A program made the translations under genes and the position numbers. Under the pieces are notes generated by a model. That model did not search any database, had not been told where the DNA came from, and was given only the letters and a program-made list of their open reading frames with translations. DNA of 5,645 nucleotides from NCBI GenBank assembly GCA_900555815.1, contig USMR01000071.1, positions 1 to 5,645 on the forward strand, in the 5' to 3' direction. This DNA comes from an uncultured Collinsella sp. Its GTDB lineage: Bacteria; Actinomycetota; Coriobacteriia; Coriobacteriales; Coriobacteriaceae. Positions 1 to 4,744 of this stretch are shown here, one piece after another; the first letter of the stretch is position 1; every line of letters starts with the position of its first letter.

Positions 1-975
1 CATGTAGCGGCGCGTCATGTAGTCCTTGTGGGTGACGGCGGAGAGCGCGCGCATATACACGTTGTTGAGGATCGGGGCAAAGATCAGGTGGTTGAAGTAC
101 TCGCTCACGCTGTCCTTGATGTCGTTGAGGCCGAGCTCCTTGGCGTCGAGCTGATAGACGCGCTCGCCACCGTACTGGTTGACGAAGCGGATGCCGCGCT
201 CGTCGTTGCAGCGGCTGCGGCCGACGCTGATGAGCTGGAACAGCGAGGTGCGCTTGTCCAGGATCTCGAAGGGGCCGTGGAAGAAGTCGCAGGTGTTGAT
301 GGTGCAGGAGTCGATCTGCAGCATCTCCTGCACGTTGCAGATGCTAAAGACGTAGGCGGCACCAAAGAGCGGGCCCTGGGCCATGACGTTGATGCAGGGC
401 TTGTCGGCGTTCTGCTCGGCCCACTTGGCAGCGAGCGGACGGGTATACTCGACGGCCTTGCGATAGATGGGGTCGACCAAGTCGAAGGCGGCCATAGCGG
501 GCTCGTACTCGGCATTGCCCTCGGTCTGCTGCGTAAGCTCCATGGCGATCATGGTCACGACGGCAGAGTTGGTGCGACCCATGCAGGACTCGTCGACGGC
601 CAGGCTGTCGTACTGGATCTTGTAGTCGCAGACCTCGGTGAGGCCGGACTCGTCAACATAGATGGCGATGGTGCTGGCGCCGTGGTCCTTGGCGACCTGG
701 GCGGCGACGATGGTCTCCTTGGTGCCGCGCATGGACACGACGACGGCTAGGGTGTTCTCGTTGACATAGGCGGGCATGGCGTGCACGAACTCGTTGCTGG
801 TGTAGCTGGAGCTCACGACCTGCGTGGCCTCGTGCTCCATAAAGTACTGGGCAGGATAGTTGCCGCCGTTGGATCCGCCGGCGCCAATCCACACGACGCG
901 CTTGATGCCGCCCTTGTCTGCCTTGTCAGCCAAAACCTGGGAGACGACGTCCTTAACCTGTTCCTGAGTAGTCAT
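1..975 (-). CDS. frlB: FrlB/FraB-like fructosamine-6-phosphate deglycase (SIS domain), 3' end cut off
   Basis: Probably a cytoplasmic deglycase that splits a phosphorylated Amadori compound (such as fructoselysine 6-phosphate) into a hexose 6-phosphate and the free amino acid. The visible 325 codons begin MTTQEQVKDV and stay open to the left edge; from E. coli FrlB, I expect only a few residues are missing. A first SIS lobe (about residues 25-160) has a glycine-rich loop, IGAGGSNGGN (30-39), and the phosphosugar-binding stretch SMRGTKET (81-88). A second lobe (about 180-315) contains FFHGPFEILD (231-240), matching FRHGPLEIVE of FrlB. E217 and H233 are 16 residues apart, like the catalytic Glu/His pair reported for Salmonella FraB (E214/H230, from memory); this favours deglycase over isomerase. 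The end, DYMTRRYM, also resembles FrlB. The ATG at 975 has a Shine-Dalgarno AGAAGAAAGG at 995-986, 10 nt away. The substrate (fructoselysine, glucoselysine or another glycated amino acid) cannot be decided here. It is likely the first gene of a leftward operon controlled by the divergent GntR regulator. Confidence -1.
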   Translation of the reverse strand, partial: MTTQEQVKDVVSQVLADKADKGGIKRVVWIGAGGSNGGNYPAQYFMEHEATQVVSSSYTSNEFVHAMPAYVNENTLAVVVSMRGTKETIVAAQVAKDHGASTIAIYVDESGLTEVCDYKIQYDSLAVDESCMGRTNSAVVTMIAMELTQQTEGNAEYEPAMAAFDLVDPIYRKAVEYTRPLAAKWAEQNADKPCINVMAQGPLFGAAYVFSICNVQEMLQIDSCTINTCDFFHGPFEILDKRTSLFQLISVGRSRCNDERGIRFVNQYGGERVYQLDAKELGLNDIKDSVSEYFNHLIFAPILNNVYMRALSAVTHKDYMTRRYM

Positions 976-1014
976 CGTGCATCAGCCTTTCTTCTCGTTT
1001 GATGCTCTCGATGG

Positions 1015-1036
1015 CATACAAGTTACATACATGTTT
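1015..1036. promoter_or_regulatory. Tandem half-sites, candidate GntR operator for the deglycase operon
   Basis: Two direct 11-bp units abut: CATACAAGTTA (1015-1025) and CATACATGTTT (1026-1036). They agree at 9 of 11 positions and so sit about one helical turn apart. The extended 12-mer GCATACAAGTTA (1014-1025) recurs exactly at 1153-1164. HutC-subfamily GntR regulators commonly bind sites built from TTGTAT/ATACAA half-sites, so binding by the adjacent regulator is a reasonable inference. The units lie 40-60 bp upstream of the deglycase start. A weak leftward promoter would overlap them: -35 TCGACA at 1048-1043 and -10 TAACTT at 1025-1020, spacer 17. The -10 is poor, so the promoter itself is uncertain. 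Confidence -1.
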
Positions 1037-1052
1037 TGGTTATGTCGACTAG

Positions 1053-1066
1053 TTGTATGCTATATT
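1053..1066 (+). promoter_or_regulatory. Extended -10 promoter overlapped by an inverted half-site, probably for the regulator gene
   Basis: TGC followed by TATATT (1058-1066) makes an extended -10 box; TATATT matches the consensus at five of six positions. No good -35 is visible at 17 bp, as is usual for extended -10 promoters. TTGTATGC (1053-1060), the inverse of the GCATACAA core found elsewhere in this gap, overlaps its upstream edge. A repressor bound there would block this promoter, which suggests autoregulation. Transcription would begin near 1073 and give a leader of about 108 nt. This is inference from sequence only. Confidence -1.
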
Positions 1067-1081
1067 TGTGTTAGAAATTTT

Positions 1082-1113
1082 GCTGGTAAGGTTTTCGGTA
1101 GCTCGATACCAGC
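1082..1113 (+). promoter_or_regulatory. Hairpin in the regulator leader, possible attenuator
   Basis: GCTGGTA (1082-1088) and TACCAGC (1107-1113) form a perfect 7-bp stem around an 18-nt loop, followed by GGTTTTATTG. An inner alternative, GGTA (1097-1100) with TACC (1107-1110), competes for the same right arm. If transcription starts near 1073, the hairpin lies at the 5' end of the regulator mRNA. The T-run is short and interrupted, so it is a weak terminator at best. Confidence -1.
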
Positions 1114-1132
1114 GGTTTTATTGTTGTGTTGA

Positions 1133-1164
1133 ATACATGCTTGCTTAGATAAGCATACAAGTTA
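1133..1164. promoter_or_regulatory. Second half-site pair around a dyad, candidate operator before the regulator
   Basis: ATACATG (1133-1139) and ATACAAG (1155-1161) are direct copies of the half-sites at 1027 and 1016, but here 22 bp apart, about two helical turns. Between them lies the dyad TGCTTAGATAAGCA (1142-1155), with 6-bp arms around a GA centre. GCATACAAGTTA at 1153-1164 is an exact 12-bp copy of 1014-1025. The block ends 17 bp before the regulator start codon, where a bound repressor could block transcription or a downstream promoter. Confidence -1.
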
Positions 1165-1180
1165 GATATAGGCTGATCGC

Positions 1181-1903
1181 ATGAACGCTTCATCTAAAAA
1201 GAAACTGAGCCAATACGAGCGCTTGGCGGGTACGCTTCGCGACCGCATCGCCGCCGGCATCTACGCACGCGGAGACAAGCTGCCGTCCGAGATGGAGCTC
1301 ATGGACGAATCGGGGCTGTCGCGCAGCACCGTGCGCCACGCCCTTAAGGTTCTCGTTGATGAGGGCCTGGTGCGCACCGAGCGCGGGCGTGGCGCCTTTG
1401 TGGCCGACACGCCCGCGCTCCACGAGAACAACCTAGTGTTTTCGAGCTATACCAAGCAGGTCGAAGGTCAGGGCATGAAGCCCACCACGCGCACCGTGGA
1501 CTCGGGCTTTGCCAAGGCGGCCGGCAGCATAGCTAAGTTCTTTGACGCCGCCGTGGGCAGCAAGCTCGTCAAACTTGTCCGCCTGCGCTACCTGGACGAC
1601 GTGCCGCTGTGCCTGGAGACCACCTACCTGCCGCCAAGCTTCGAGACACTCATCGATCGCGATATCAACGGTTCGCTCTACGCGACGCTGCGCCAAGAAT
1701 TCCATCGCGCGCCAGCACAGGGACATAAGACCTTTGAGGTGTGCTATGCCTCGCAAAACGAGGCGTTTTTGCTCAACGTCGAGCGCGGGCAGGCGCTGAT
1801 CCTGATCACCGACTACGTCTACGACACCGACGGCCGACCGCTCCATGTCTCTAAGCGCATCCAACGCACCGACCGCGCCAAATACACCGAGCCAATCGGC
1901 TAA
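1181..1903 (+). CDS. GntR-family (HutC subfamily) transcriptional regulator with UTRA domain
   Basis: A 240-residue DNA-binding regulator, probably a repressor of the divergent deglycase operon. The N-terminal winged helix-turn-helix covers about residues 10-76: QYERLAGTLRDRI, the GDKLPSEMEL turn (31-40), the recognition helix SRSTVRHALKVLVDEG (47-62) and the wing VRTERGRGAFV (64-74). The rest (about 85-236) is a UTRA effector domain with the typical core RLRYLDDVPLCLETTYLP (134-151), which in this family binds a phosphosugar or similar small ligand. Length is normal. The ATG at 1181 has only a weak ribosome site (ATAGG, 8 nt away), but no nearby start gives a better N-terminus. Divergence from an FrlB-type gene makes it a functional counterpart of FrlR, with a phosphorylated Amadori compound as a plausible inducer. 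That ligand is inferred from the neighbour, not read from the sequence. Confidence -1.
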   Translation: MNASSKKKLSQYERLAGTLRDRIAAGIYARGDKLPSEMELMDESGLSRSTVRHALKVLVDEGLVRTERGRGAFVADTPALHENNLVFSSYTKQVEGQGMKPTTRTVDSGFAKAAGSIAKFFDAAVGSKLVKLVRLRYLDDVPLCLETTYLPPSFETLIDRDINGSLYATLRQEFHRAPAQGHKTFEVCYASQNEAFLLNVERGQALILITDYVYDTDGRPLHVSKRIQRTDRAKYTEPIG

Positions 1904-1914
1904 CCTGCCAAAAT

Positions 1915-1939
1915 AAACCTGTCCCTAAATGGTAGGTTT
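1915..1939. terminator. Weak hairpin between convergent genes, possible bidirectional terminator
   Basis: AAACCTGTC (1915-1923) can pair with GGTAGGTTT (1931-1939) in plus-strand RNA: nine pairs including two G-U, loop CCTAAAT. On the minus strand only six clean pairs remain, AAACCT with AGGTTT, followed by ATTTTGG. It lies just after the regulator stop codon (1901-1903) and overlaps the acetyltransferase stop (1927-1925). There is no proper T-tract on the plus side, so function is uncertain. Confidence -1.
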
Positions 1940-2515
1940 GGGGAGGTCGGGGAACCAGGTTGGTTTGGGTTGGTTGGGGACGCGCTCGGCTAGGACCAAC
2001 TCCATCCAGCACATGTCGTACCAGCGGCCGAACTTTTGGGCGCAGCGGTCAAAGGCACCCACCAGGCGATACCCCATATGGGCATGGAAGTCCTGGCTGT
2101 TGTGCGTCAGGTACTCGTCGTCCTTGTCGTGCGGCACGGCGATGAGGGCACACATGTTGGTGATGCCCATCGCGATCAGGCACTGCTTGAGCGCGTCATG
2201 TAGTTTGCGGCCCAGCCCGCCGTGGCGCACATCACGCGCCAGGTAGATCGACGTCTCGACCGACCAGTCGTATGCCTCGCGGCTGTTAAGCGGGCTCGCA
2301 TAGGCATAGCCCACCGGACGCCCGTCCAACTCCATCACCAAATACGGATAGCGCCTGAGCGTACGCTCGATGCGCCCGGCGAACTCCTCAACGCTCGGCA
2401 CCTCATATTCGCAGGTAATCGCCGTCTGGCGCACATACGGCTCATAGATGGCAAGCAACGCCGACGCGTCATCGGGCGTCGCCAGGCGAATCGTCGGCTC
2501 GGACATCTCGGTCAT
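1925..2515 (-). CDS. GNAT-family N-acetyltransferase, phosphinothricin acetyltransferase-like
   Basis: Transfers an acetyl group from acetyl-CoA to an amine; the real substrate is unknown. Within GNAT, its order of motifs resembles the Pat/YncA group that acetylates phosphinothricin, methionine sulfone and similar amino-acid analogues. In the 196-residue product, IRLATPDDASALLAIY (9-24) is the usual first strand and helix. VGYAYASPL (68-76) is the central strand. RDVRHGGLGRKL (94-105) is the acetyl-CoA pyrophosphate loop. DFHAHMGYRLVG (142-153) and WYDMCWMEL (165-173) are the C-terminal signature. The reading frame is open to an ATG at 2584, but that start would put a strong terminator inside the gene. 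The ATG at 2515 has GGAGAAGGG just upstream and begins at the family's normal N-terminus. The last 18 or so residues (PNQPKPTWFPDLPKPTI) extend past the fold and contain PKPT twice. It is monocistronic and convergent with the regulator. Confidence -1.
   Translation of the reverse strand: MTEMSEPTIRLATPDDASALLAIYEPYVRQTAITCEYEVPSVEEFAGRIERTLRRYPYLVMELDGRPVGYAYASPLNSREAYDWSVETSIYLARDVRHGGLGRKLHDALKQCLIAMGITNMCALIAVPHDKDDEYLTHNSQDFHAHMGYRLVGAFDRCAQKFGRWYDMCWMELVLAERVPNQPKPTWFPDLPKPTI
1935..1979 (+). repeat. G-rich low-complexity tract with quadruplex potential
   Basis: The plus strand carries G-runs at 1940-1943, 1949-1952, 1967-1969 and 1976-1979, with loops of 5, 14 and 6 nt and several GG pairs between. 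GGTTTGGG occurs twice, at 1935-1942 and 1962-1969. The tract encodes the proline-rich tail of the acetyltransferase on the other strand. Because the runs are on the plus strand, a G-quadruplex could form in the DNA or in read-through RNA from the regulator, not in the acetyltransferase mRNA. Confidence -1.
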
Positions 2516-2519
2516 ACAA

Positions 2520-2528
2520 CCCTTCTCC
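2520..2528 (-). promoter_or_regulatory. Ribosome binding site that fixes the acetyltransferase start
   Basis: The minus strand reads GGAGAAGGG here, ending 4 nt before the ATG at 2515; its GGAG core is 9 nt away. It is 13 nt from the next in-frame ATG (2506). It also lies downstream of the terminator stem, so it serves 2515 best and argues against the upstream ATG at 2584. Confidence -1.
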
Positions 2529-2531
2529 CCC

Positions 2532-2575
2532 AAAAGCAAAGGCCGCCCTGCGCCAAGCTCAGGCGCAGGGCGGCC
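2532..2575 (-). terminator. Strong intrinsic terminator after the threonine aldolase gene
   Basis: GGCCGCCCTGCGCC (2541-2554) and GGCGCAGGGCGGCC (2562-2575) form a perfect 14-bp GC-rich stem around the 7-nt loop AAGCTCA. Read leftward, the stem is followed by TTTGCTTTT (2540-2532). It begins 18 nt after the aldolase stop codon (2596-2594) and so ends that transcript. The plus-strand side has only CCCTTGT, so it is directional. Confidence -1.
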
Positions 2576-2593
2576 CCTTGTCATTACATCAGG

Positions 2594-3619
2594 CTACAGG
2601 ACAGCCGCCAGCGCGTCGATGTCCTCCTGCGTCGTGGCCCAGCTAGTGCAAAAACGCACCACCGTGTGGGTATCGTCGTACTTTTCCCAGTACTCGATCG
2701 CCGCATGCTCGCGAATGCGGGCCATGTCCTCGTTGGGCAGAATCACGAACTGCTGGTTGGTCGGCGTCTCCAAGAAGAACTGGTAGCCGCGCTCGTGCAG
2801 CACGCGACGCAGCGCCTGAGCGGTCTCAATCGCCTGGCGACCAATCTCAAAATACAGGCCATCGGTAAAAAGAGCCTCGAACTGCACACCCGTCAGGCGG
2901 CCCTTGGCAAGCAGCGCGCCATGCTGCTTAATACGCGGAATGGGATGCGCCGGGGCATGCATGCCGCAGAACACCACAGCCTCGCCGCAGAGCGCGCCGC
3001 ACTTGGTGCCGCCGATGTAGAACACGTCGCACAGCTGCGCCAGCTCGGGCAGGGTAATGTCGCACTCATCGGCCGCCAGCGCATAGGCCAGGCGAGCACC
3101 GTCCACAAACAGCGAAATCTCGCGCTTCTGGCACACCGCGTGAATCGCCGCGAGCTCGGCCTTGGAGTACAGCGTGCCGTACTCGGTCGATAGGCTCACG
3201 TACACGGCGCCCGGGAACACCGTATGCTCGTAGCTCTCGTTTTCGTAGAACACCTGGATATAGTCCTCCAGATCCTCGGCGTGCATCTTGCCCTCGTAGC
3301 CGGGGATGGTGAGCACCTTGTGGCCGCCAAACTCGATGGCGCCTGCCTCGTGGCAGGCGACGTGGCCAGTCTCGGCAGCAACGACGCCCTCGTAGGGCGC
3401 AAGCAGCATGTCGATCACCGTCGCGTTGGCCTGCGTGCCGCCCACCAGAAAAAACACGTCGGCATCGGGGGCCTGACAGGCCTCACGGATAAGCTGCTTG
3501 GCACGCTCGGTGTGCGCATCGGTACCGTAGCCGGGCTGCGGCTCCATATTGGTGTCGACGAGCGCCTGCAGCACTGCCGGATGTGCGCCGTGGGAATAAT
3601 CGTTGTTAAACGCGGGCAT
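2594..3619 (-). CDS. Low-specificity threonine aldolase-family PLP enzyme (beta-eliminating lyase)
   Basis: A 341-residue fold-type I PLP enzyme, probably cleaving L-threonine or L-allo-threonine to glycine and acetaldehyde in the cytoplasm. GGTQAN (60-65) binds the cofactor phosphate. ETGHVACHEAGA (83-94) supplies the histidine that stacks on the PLP ring. DGAR (173-176) holds the Asp that contacts the pyridine nitrogen. FYIGGTKCGAL (200-210) contains the Schiff-base lysine K206, and VVRFCTSW (320-327) holds an arginine suited to the substrate carboxylate. Length is normal for the family. The ATG at 3619 has AGAGGA ending 5 nt upstream. It follows the PAP2 gene by 45 nt with no terminator between, so they are probably co-transcribed, and it ends at the terminator at 2575. 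The GGTKCGAL active-site wording differs from the LSKG of E. coli LtaE, so substrate preference may differ; another beta-elimination activity remains possible. Confidence -1.
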   Translation of the reverse strand: MPAFNNDYSHGAHPAVLQALVDTNMEPQPGYGTDAHTERAKQLIREACQAPDADVFFLVGGTQANATVIDMLLAPYEGVVAAETGHVACHEAGAIEFGGHKVLTIPGYEGKMHAEDLEDYIQVFYENESYEHTVFPGAVYVSLSTEYGTLYSKAELAAIHAVCQKREISLFVDGARLAYALAADECDITLPELAQLCDVFYIGGTKCGALCGEAVVFCGMHAPAHPIPRIKQHGALLAKGRLTGVQFEALFTDGLYFEIGRQAIETAQALRRVLHERGYQFFLETPTNQQFVILPNEDMARIREHAAIEYWEKYDDTHTVVRFCTSWATTQEDIDALAAVL

Positions 3620-3664
3620 GGCAATCCTCTCTTACCGGGTATCGGCCAGATGATTCAAACGGAG

Positions 3665-4528
3665 CTATTGTACGCCGTTGGGATAGGCAATGCGCGCGGC
3701 AAGGCACTCAAGCGCCAGCACCAGGGCAAAGCCGCAGCTTACGTCACTCAAAAAGTGCGCCCCGATCACGATGCGCCCAAAGGCGACGAGCGCCGCGATC
3801 ACAGCCGCCGCCCAAAAAATCACGCGGCGACGCGACGGTTTTTCCTTAAAGGCTGCCGCGGGAAGCCCGGCGAGCATAAGGCCGATCGCCGCATGCGCCG
3901 TGTGTCCGCTCGCAAACGACTTGAACCCGTCCTTGATCACGCCGGCGGCGATATAGGTCCACTTGTCGGGATTGCCGATCACCCACCACGGCTGAAAATT
4001 GAGCCCCGGCGTGACCTCGATCACGCGCATGCGCGGGCGCGACCACAGTGGCTTGACGATCACGTTGAGGATGATGGCCTGAGCGATCCACACGGCAAGC
4101 ACCATCAACGCCCAGCGCGTGAGTTCGTCGGGCTCGGTCGTGCGCGTGAGGCGATAGACGATAAGGTTGGCAGCGATGACCAGCACAAACGTCAGCACCA
4201 ACTGAGCCGCAATGAGTTTACCGCCAACCCTCAGGGACGAAACGATCTCGTAGCCGGTCAGGCCAACGTTGACGAGGATGCCGAGCGCGGCAAGCCATTT
4301 GCTGCCCCTGGAGTCGGGACGCACCGCGCGCACGAGCATAACGCCCGCGATGCTCGCCGTCAGCTCAAACGGCAACTCGCCAGCGGCCTCGATAAAGCGG
4401 CCGTACATGCTGCCGATGTTGAACAGCGCGCTCGAGATCTGATAATCGAAGAAACTGCCCACGCCCAGACAAAGACACAGGACAACCGCGATAATGGCGA
4501 CATCTTTCTTATAGATGTATCCGAACAT
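3665..4528 (-). CDS. PAP2-family membrane phosphatase
   Basis: An integral membrane phosphatase, likely acting on a lipid phosphate or pyrophosphate such as phosphatidic acid, phosphatidylglycerophosphate or undecaprenyl pyrophosphate; the substrate cannot be told. Of 287 residues, hydrophobic segments fall near 9-27, 53-69, 77-96, 104-126, 138-157, 211-226, 236-256 and 264-280. The PAP2 signature is present: K159 with KPLWSRPRM (159-167), SFASGHT (204-210, with S207 and the catalytic H209), and GRIVIGAHFLSD (251-262, with R252, nucleophile H258 and D262). In the first motif the usual final RP reads RM. The N-terminal half has extra membrane segments compared with small PAP2 proteins. The ATG at 4528 is chosen because AAAGGA (4538-4533) precedes it by 4 nt; a longer frame would need TTG at 4567. 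It is the first gene of a probable pair with the threonine aldolase. The two functions have no obvious link. Confidence -1.
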   Translation of the reverse strand: MFGYIYKKDVAIIAVVLCLCLGVGSFFDYQISSALFNIGSMYGRFIEAAGELPFELTASIAGVMLVRAVRPDSRGSKWLAALGILVNVGLTGYEIVSSLRVGGKLIAAQLVLTFVLVIAANLIVYRLTRTTEPDELTRWALMVLAVWIAQAIILNVIVKPLWSRPRMRVIEVTPGLNFQPWWVIGNPDKWTYIAAGVIKDGFKSFASGHTAHAAIGLMLAGLPAAAFKEKPSRRRVIFWAAAVIAALVAFGRIVIGAHFLSDVSCGFALVLALECLAARIAYPNGVQ

Positions 4529-4532
4529 GCTT

Positions 4533-4538
4533 TCCTTT
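4533..4538 (-). promoter_or_regulatory. Ribosome binding site for the PAP2 gene
   Basis: The minus strand reads AAAGGA, 4 nt before ATG 4528, and decides that start over the in-frame TTG at 4567. The upstream 13 codons (QVDRPSPDRKES and so on) are polar and unlike a family N-terminus. Confidence -1.
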
Positions 4539-4557
4539 CGGTCGGGCGAAGGGCGGT

Positions 4558-4616
4558 CAACCTGCAATGTGGGTGAGACGAAGATGGCTTTGTCCCGTAA
4601 ATACCCTTACAGGTTG
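4558..4616. promoter_or_regulatory. Possible structured leader upstream of the PAP2 gene
   Basis: CAACCTG (4558-4564) and CAGGTTG (4610-4616) are perfect 7-bp inverted repeats, 45 nt apart. They enclose two smaller hairpins. One is GGG (4571-4573) with CCC (4594-4596), continuing as ACGAAG (4578-4583) with CTTTGT (4588-4593) around ATGG. The other is TAA (4598-4600) with TTA (4607-4609). This resembles a three-way junction. In the PAP2 mRNA (minus strand) the closing stem is intact, while the first inner hairpin has one A-C mismatch that is G-U on the plus strand. It starts 29 nt upstream of the PAP2 start codon. I do not recognise a known riboswitch class, and the inner hairpins are short enough to be chance. 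Confidence -1.
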
Positions 4617-4631
4617 AGCATAAGTAAGCGA

Positions 4632-4730
4632 AAACGTTCCATTTGTGGCAAGGTGGCCCGAAGGAGGAGGGAAGCGTACTTGCGTACGCGACCGACGAGT
4701 GAGGGTCAGATTGCCACAAATGGGGCGTTT
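4632..4730 (+). repeat. Roughly 99-nt palindromic element with 20-nt inverted ends (REP/MITE-like or structured RNA)
   Basis: The arms at 4632-4651 and 4711-4730 pair over 20 positions. Eighteen are Watson-Crick, centred on CCATTTGTGGCAA/TTGCCACAAATGG, and two are U-G (4637 with 4725, 4638 with 4724). After a small GG/GA internal loop, TGGCCC (4654-4659) pairs with GGGTCA (4703-4708), again with one G-U. Inside is the hairpin GCGTAC-TTGC-GTACGC (4674-4689), flanked by a purine-rich stretch (4660-4673) and GACCGACGAGTGA (4690-4702). The three wobbles are compatible only in plus-strand RNA; on the minus strand they become A-C mismatches. No target duplication or transposase is visible. It sits between the mfd stop and the PAP2 gene, where dispersed palindromic elements often lodge. 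Copy number in the genome is unknown to me. Confidence -1.
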
Positions 4731-4744
4731 GCAGCGTCGACCCG

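Noticed and set aside
28..750. 240-codon open frame on the plus strand over the deglycase gene
   Set aside because: It is antisense to a clear SIS-family gene; the Val/Ala/Asp/Gly-rich translation is the usual shadow of GC-rich coding DNA and shows no domain.
1133..1164. Integrase attachment site or CRISPR-like repeat from the repeated GCATACAAGTTA
   Set aside because: There are only two exact copies, both in a divergent promoter region next to a GntR gene. Operator half-sites explain them better, and no integrase or cas gene is present.
4529..4567. Upstream TTG start for the PAP2 gene
   Set aside because: It has no ribosome site and adds a polar, non-family N-terminus, whereas ATG 4528 has AAAGGA just before it.
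3224..4576. 450-codon open frame on the plus strand across the aldolase and PAP2 genes
   Set aside because: It spans two well-supported genes on the other strand plus the gap between them, and has a His/Arg/Gly-rich translation with no recognisable motif. A similar 323-codon frame at 2222-3193 was rejected for the same reason.
4632..4730. Ordinary intrinsic terminator for mfd
   Set aside because: The arms enclose a 59-nt insert, the minus-strand stem has mismatches, and the following TTTTCG is a poor T-tract. A secondary terminator role is not excluded.
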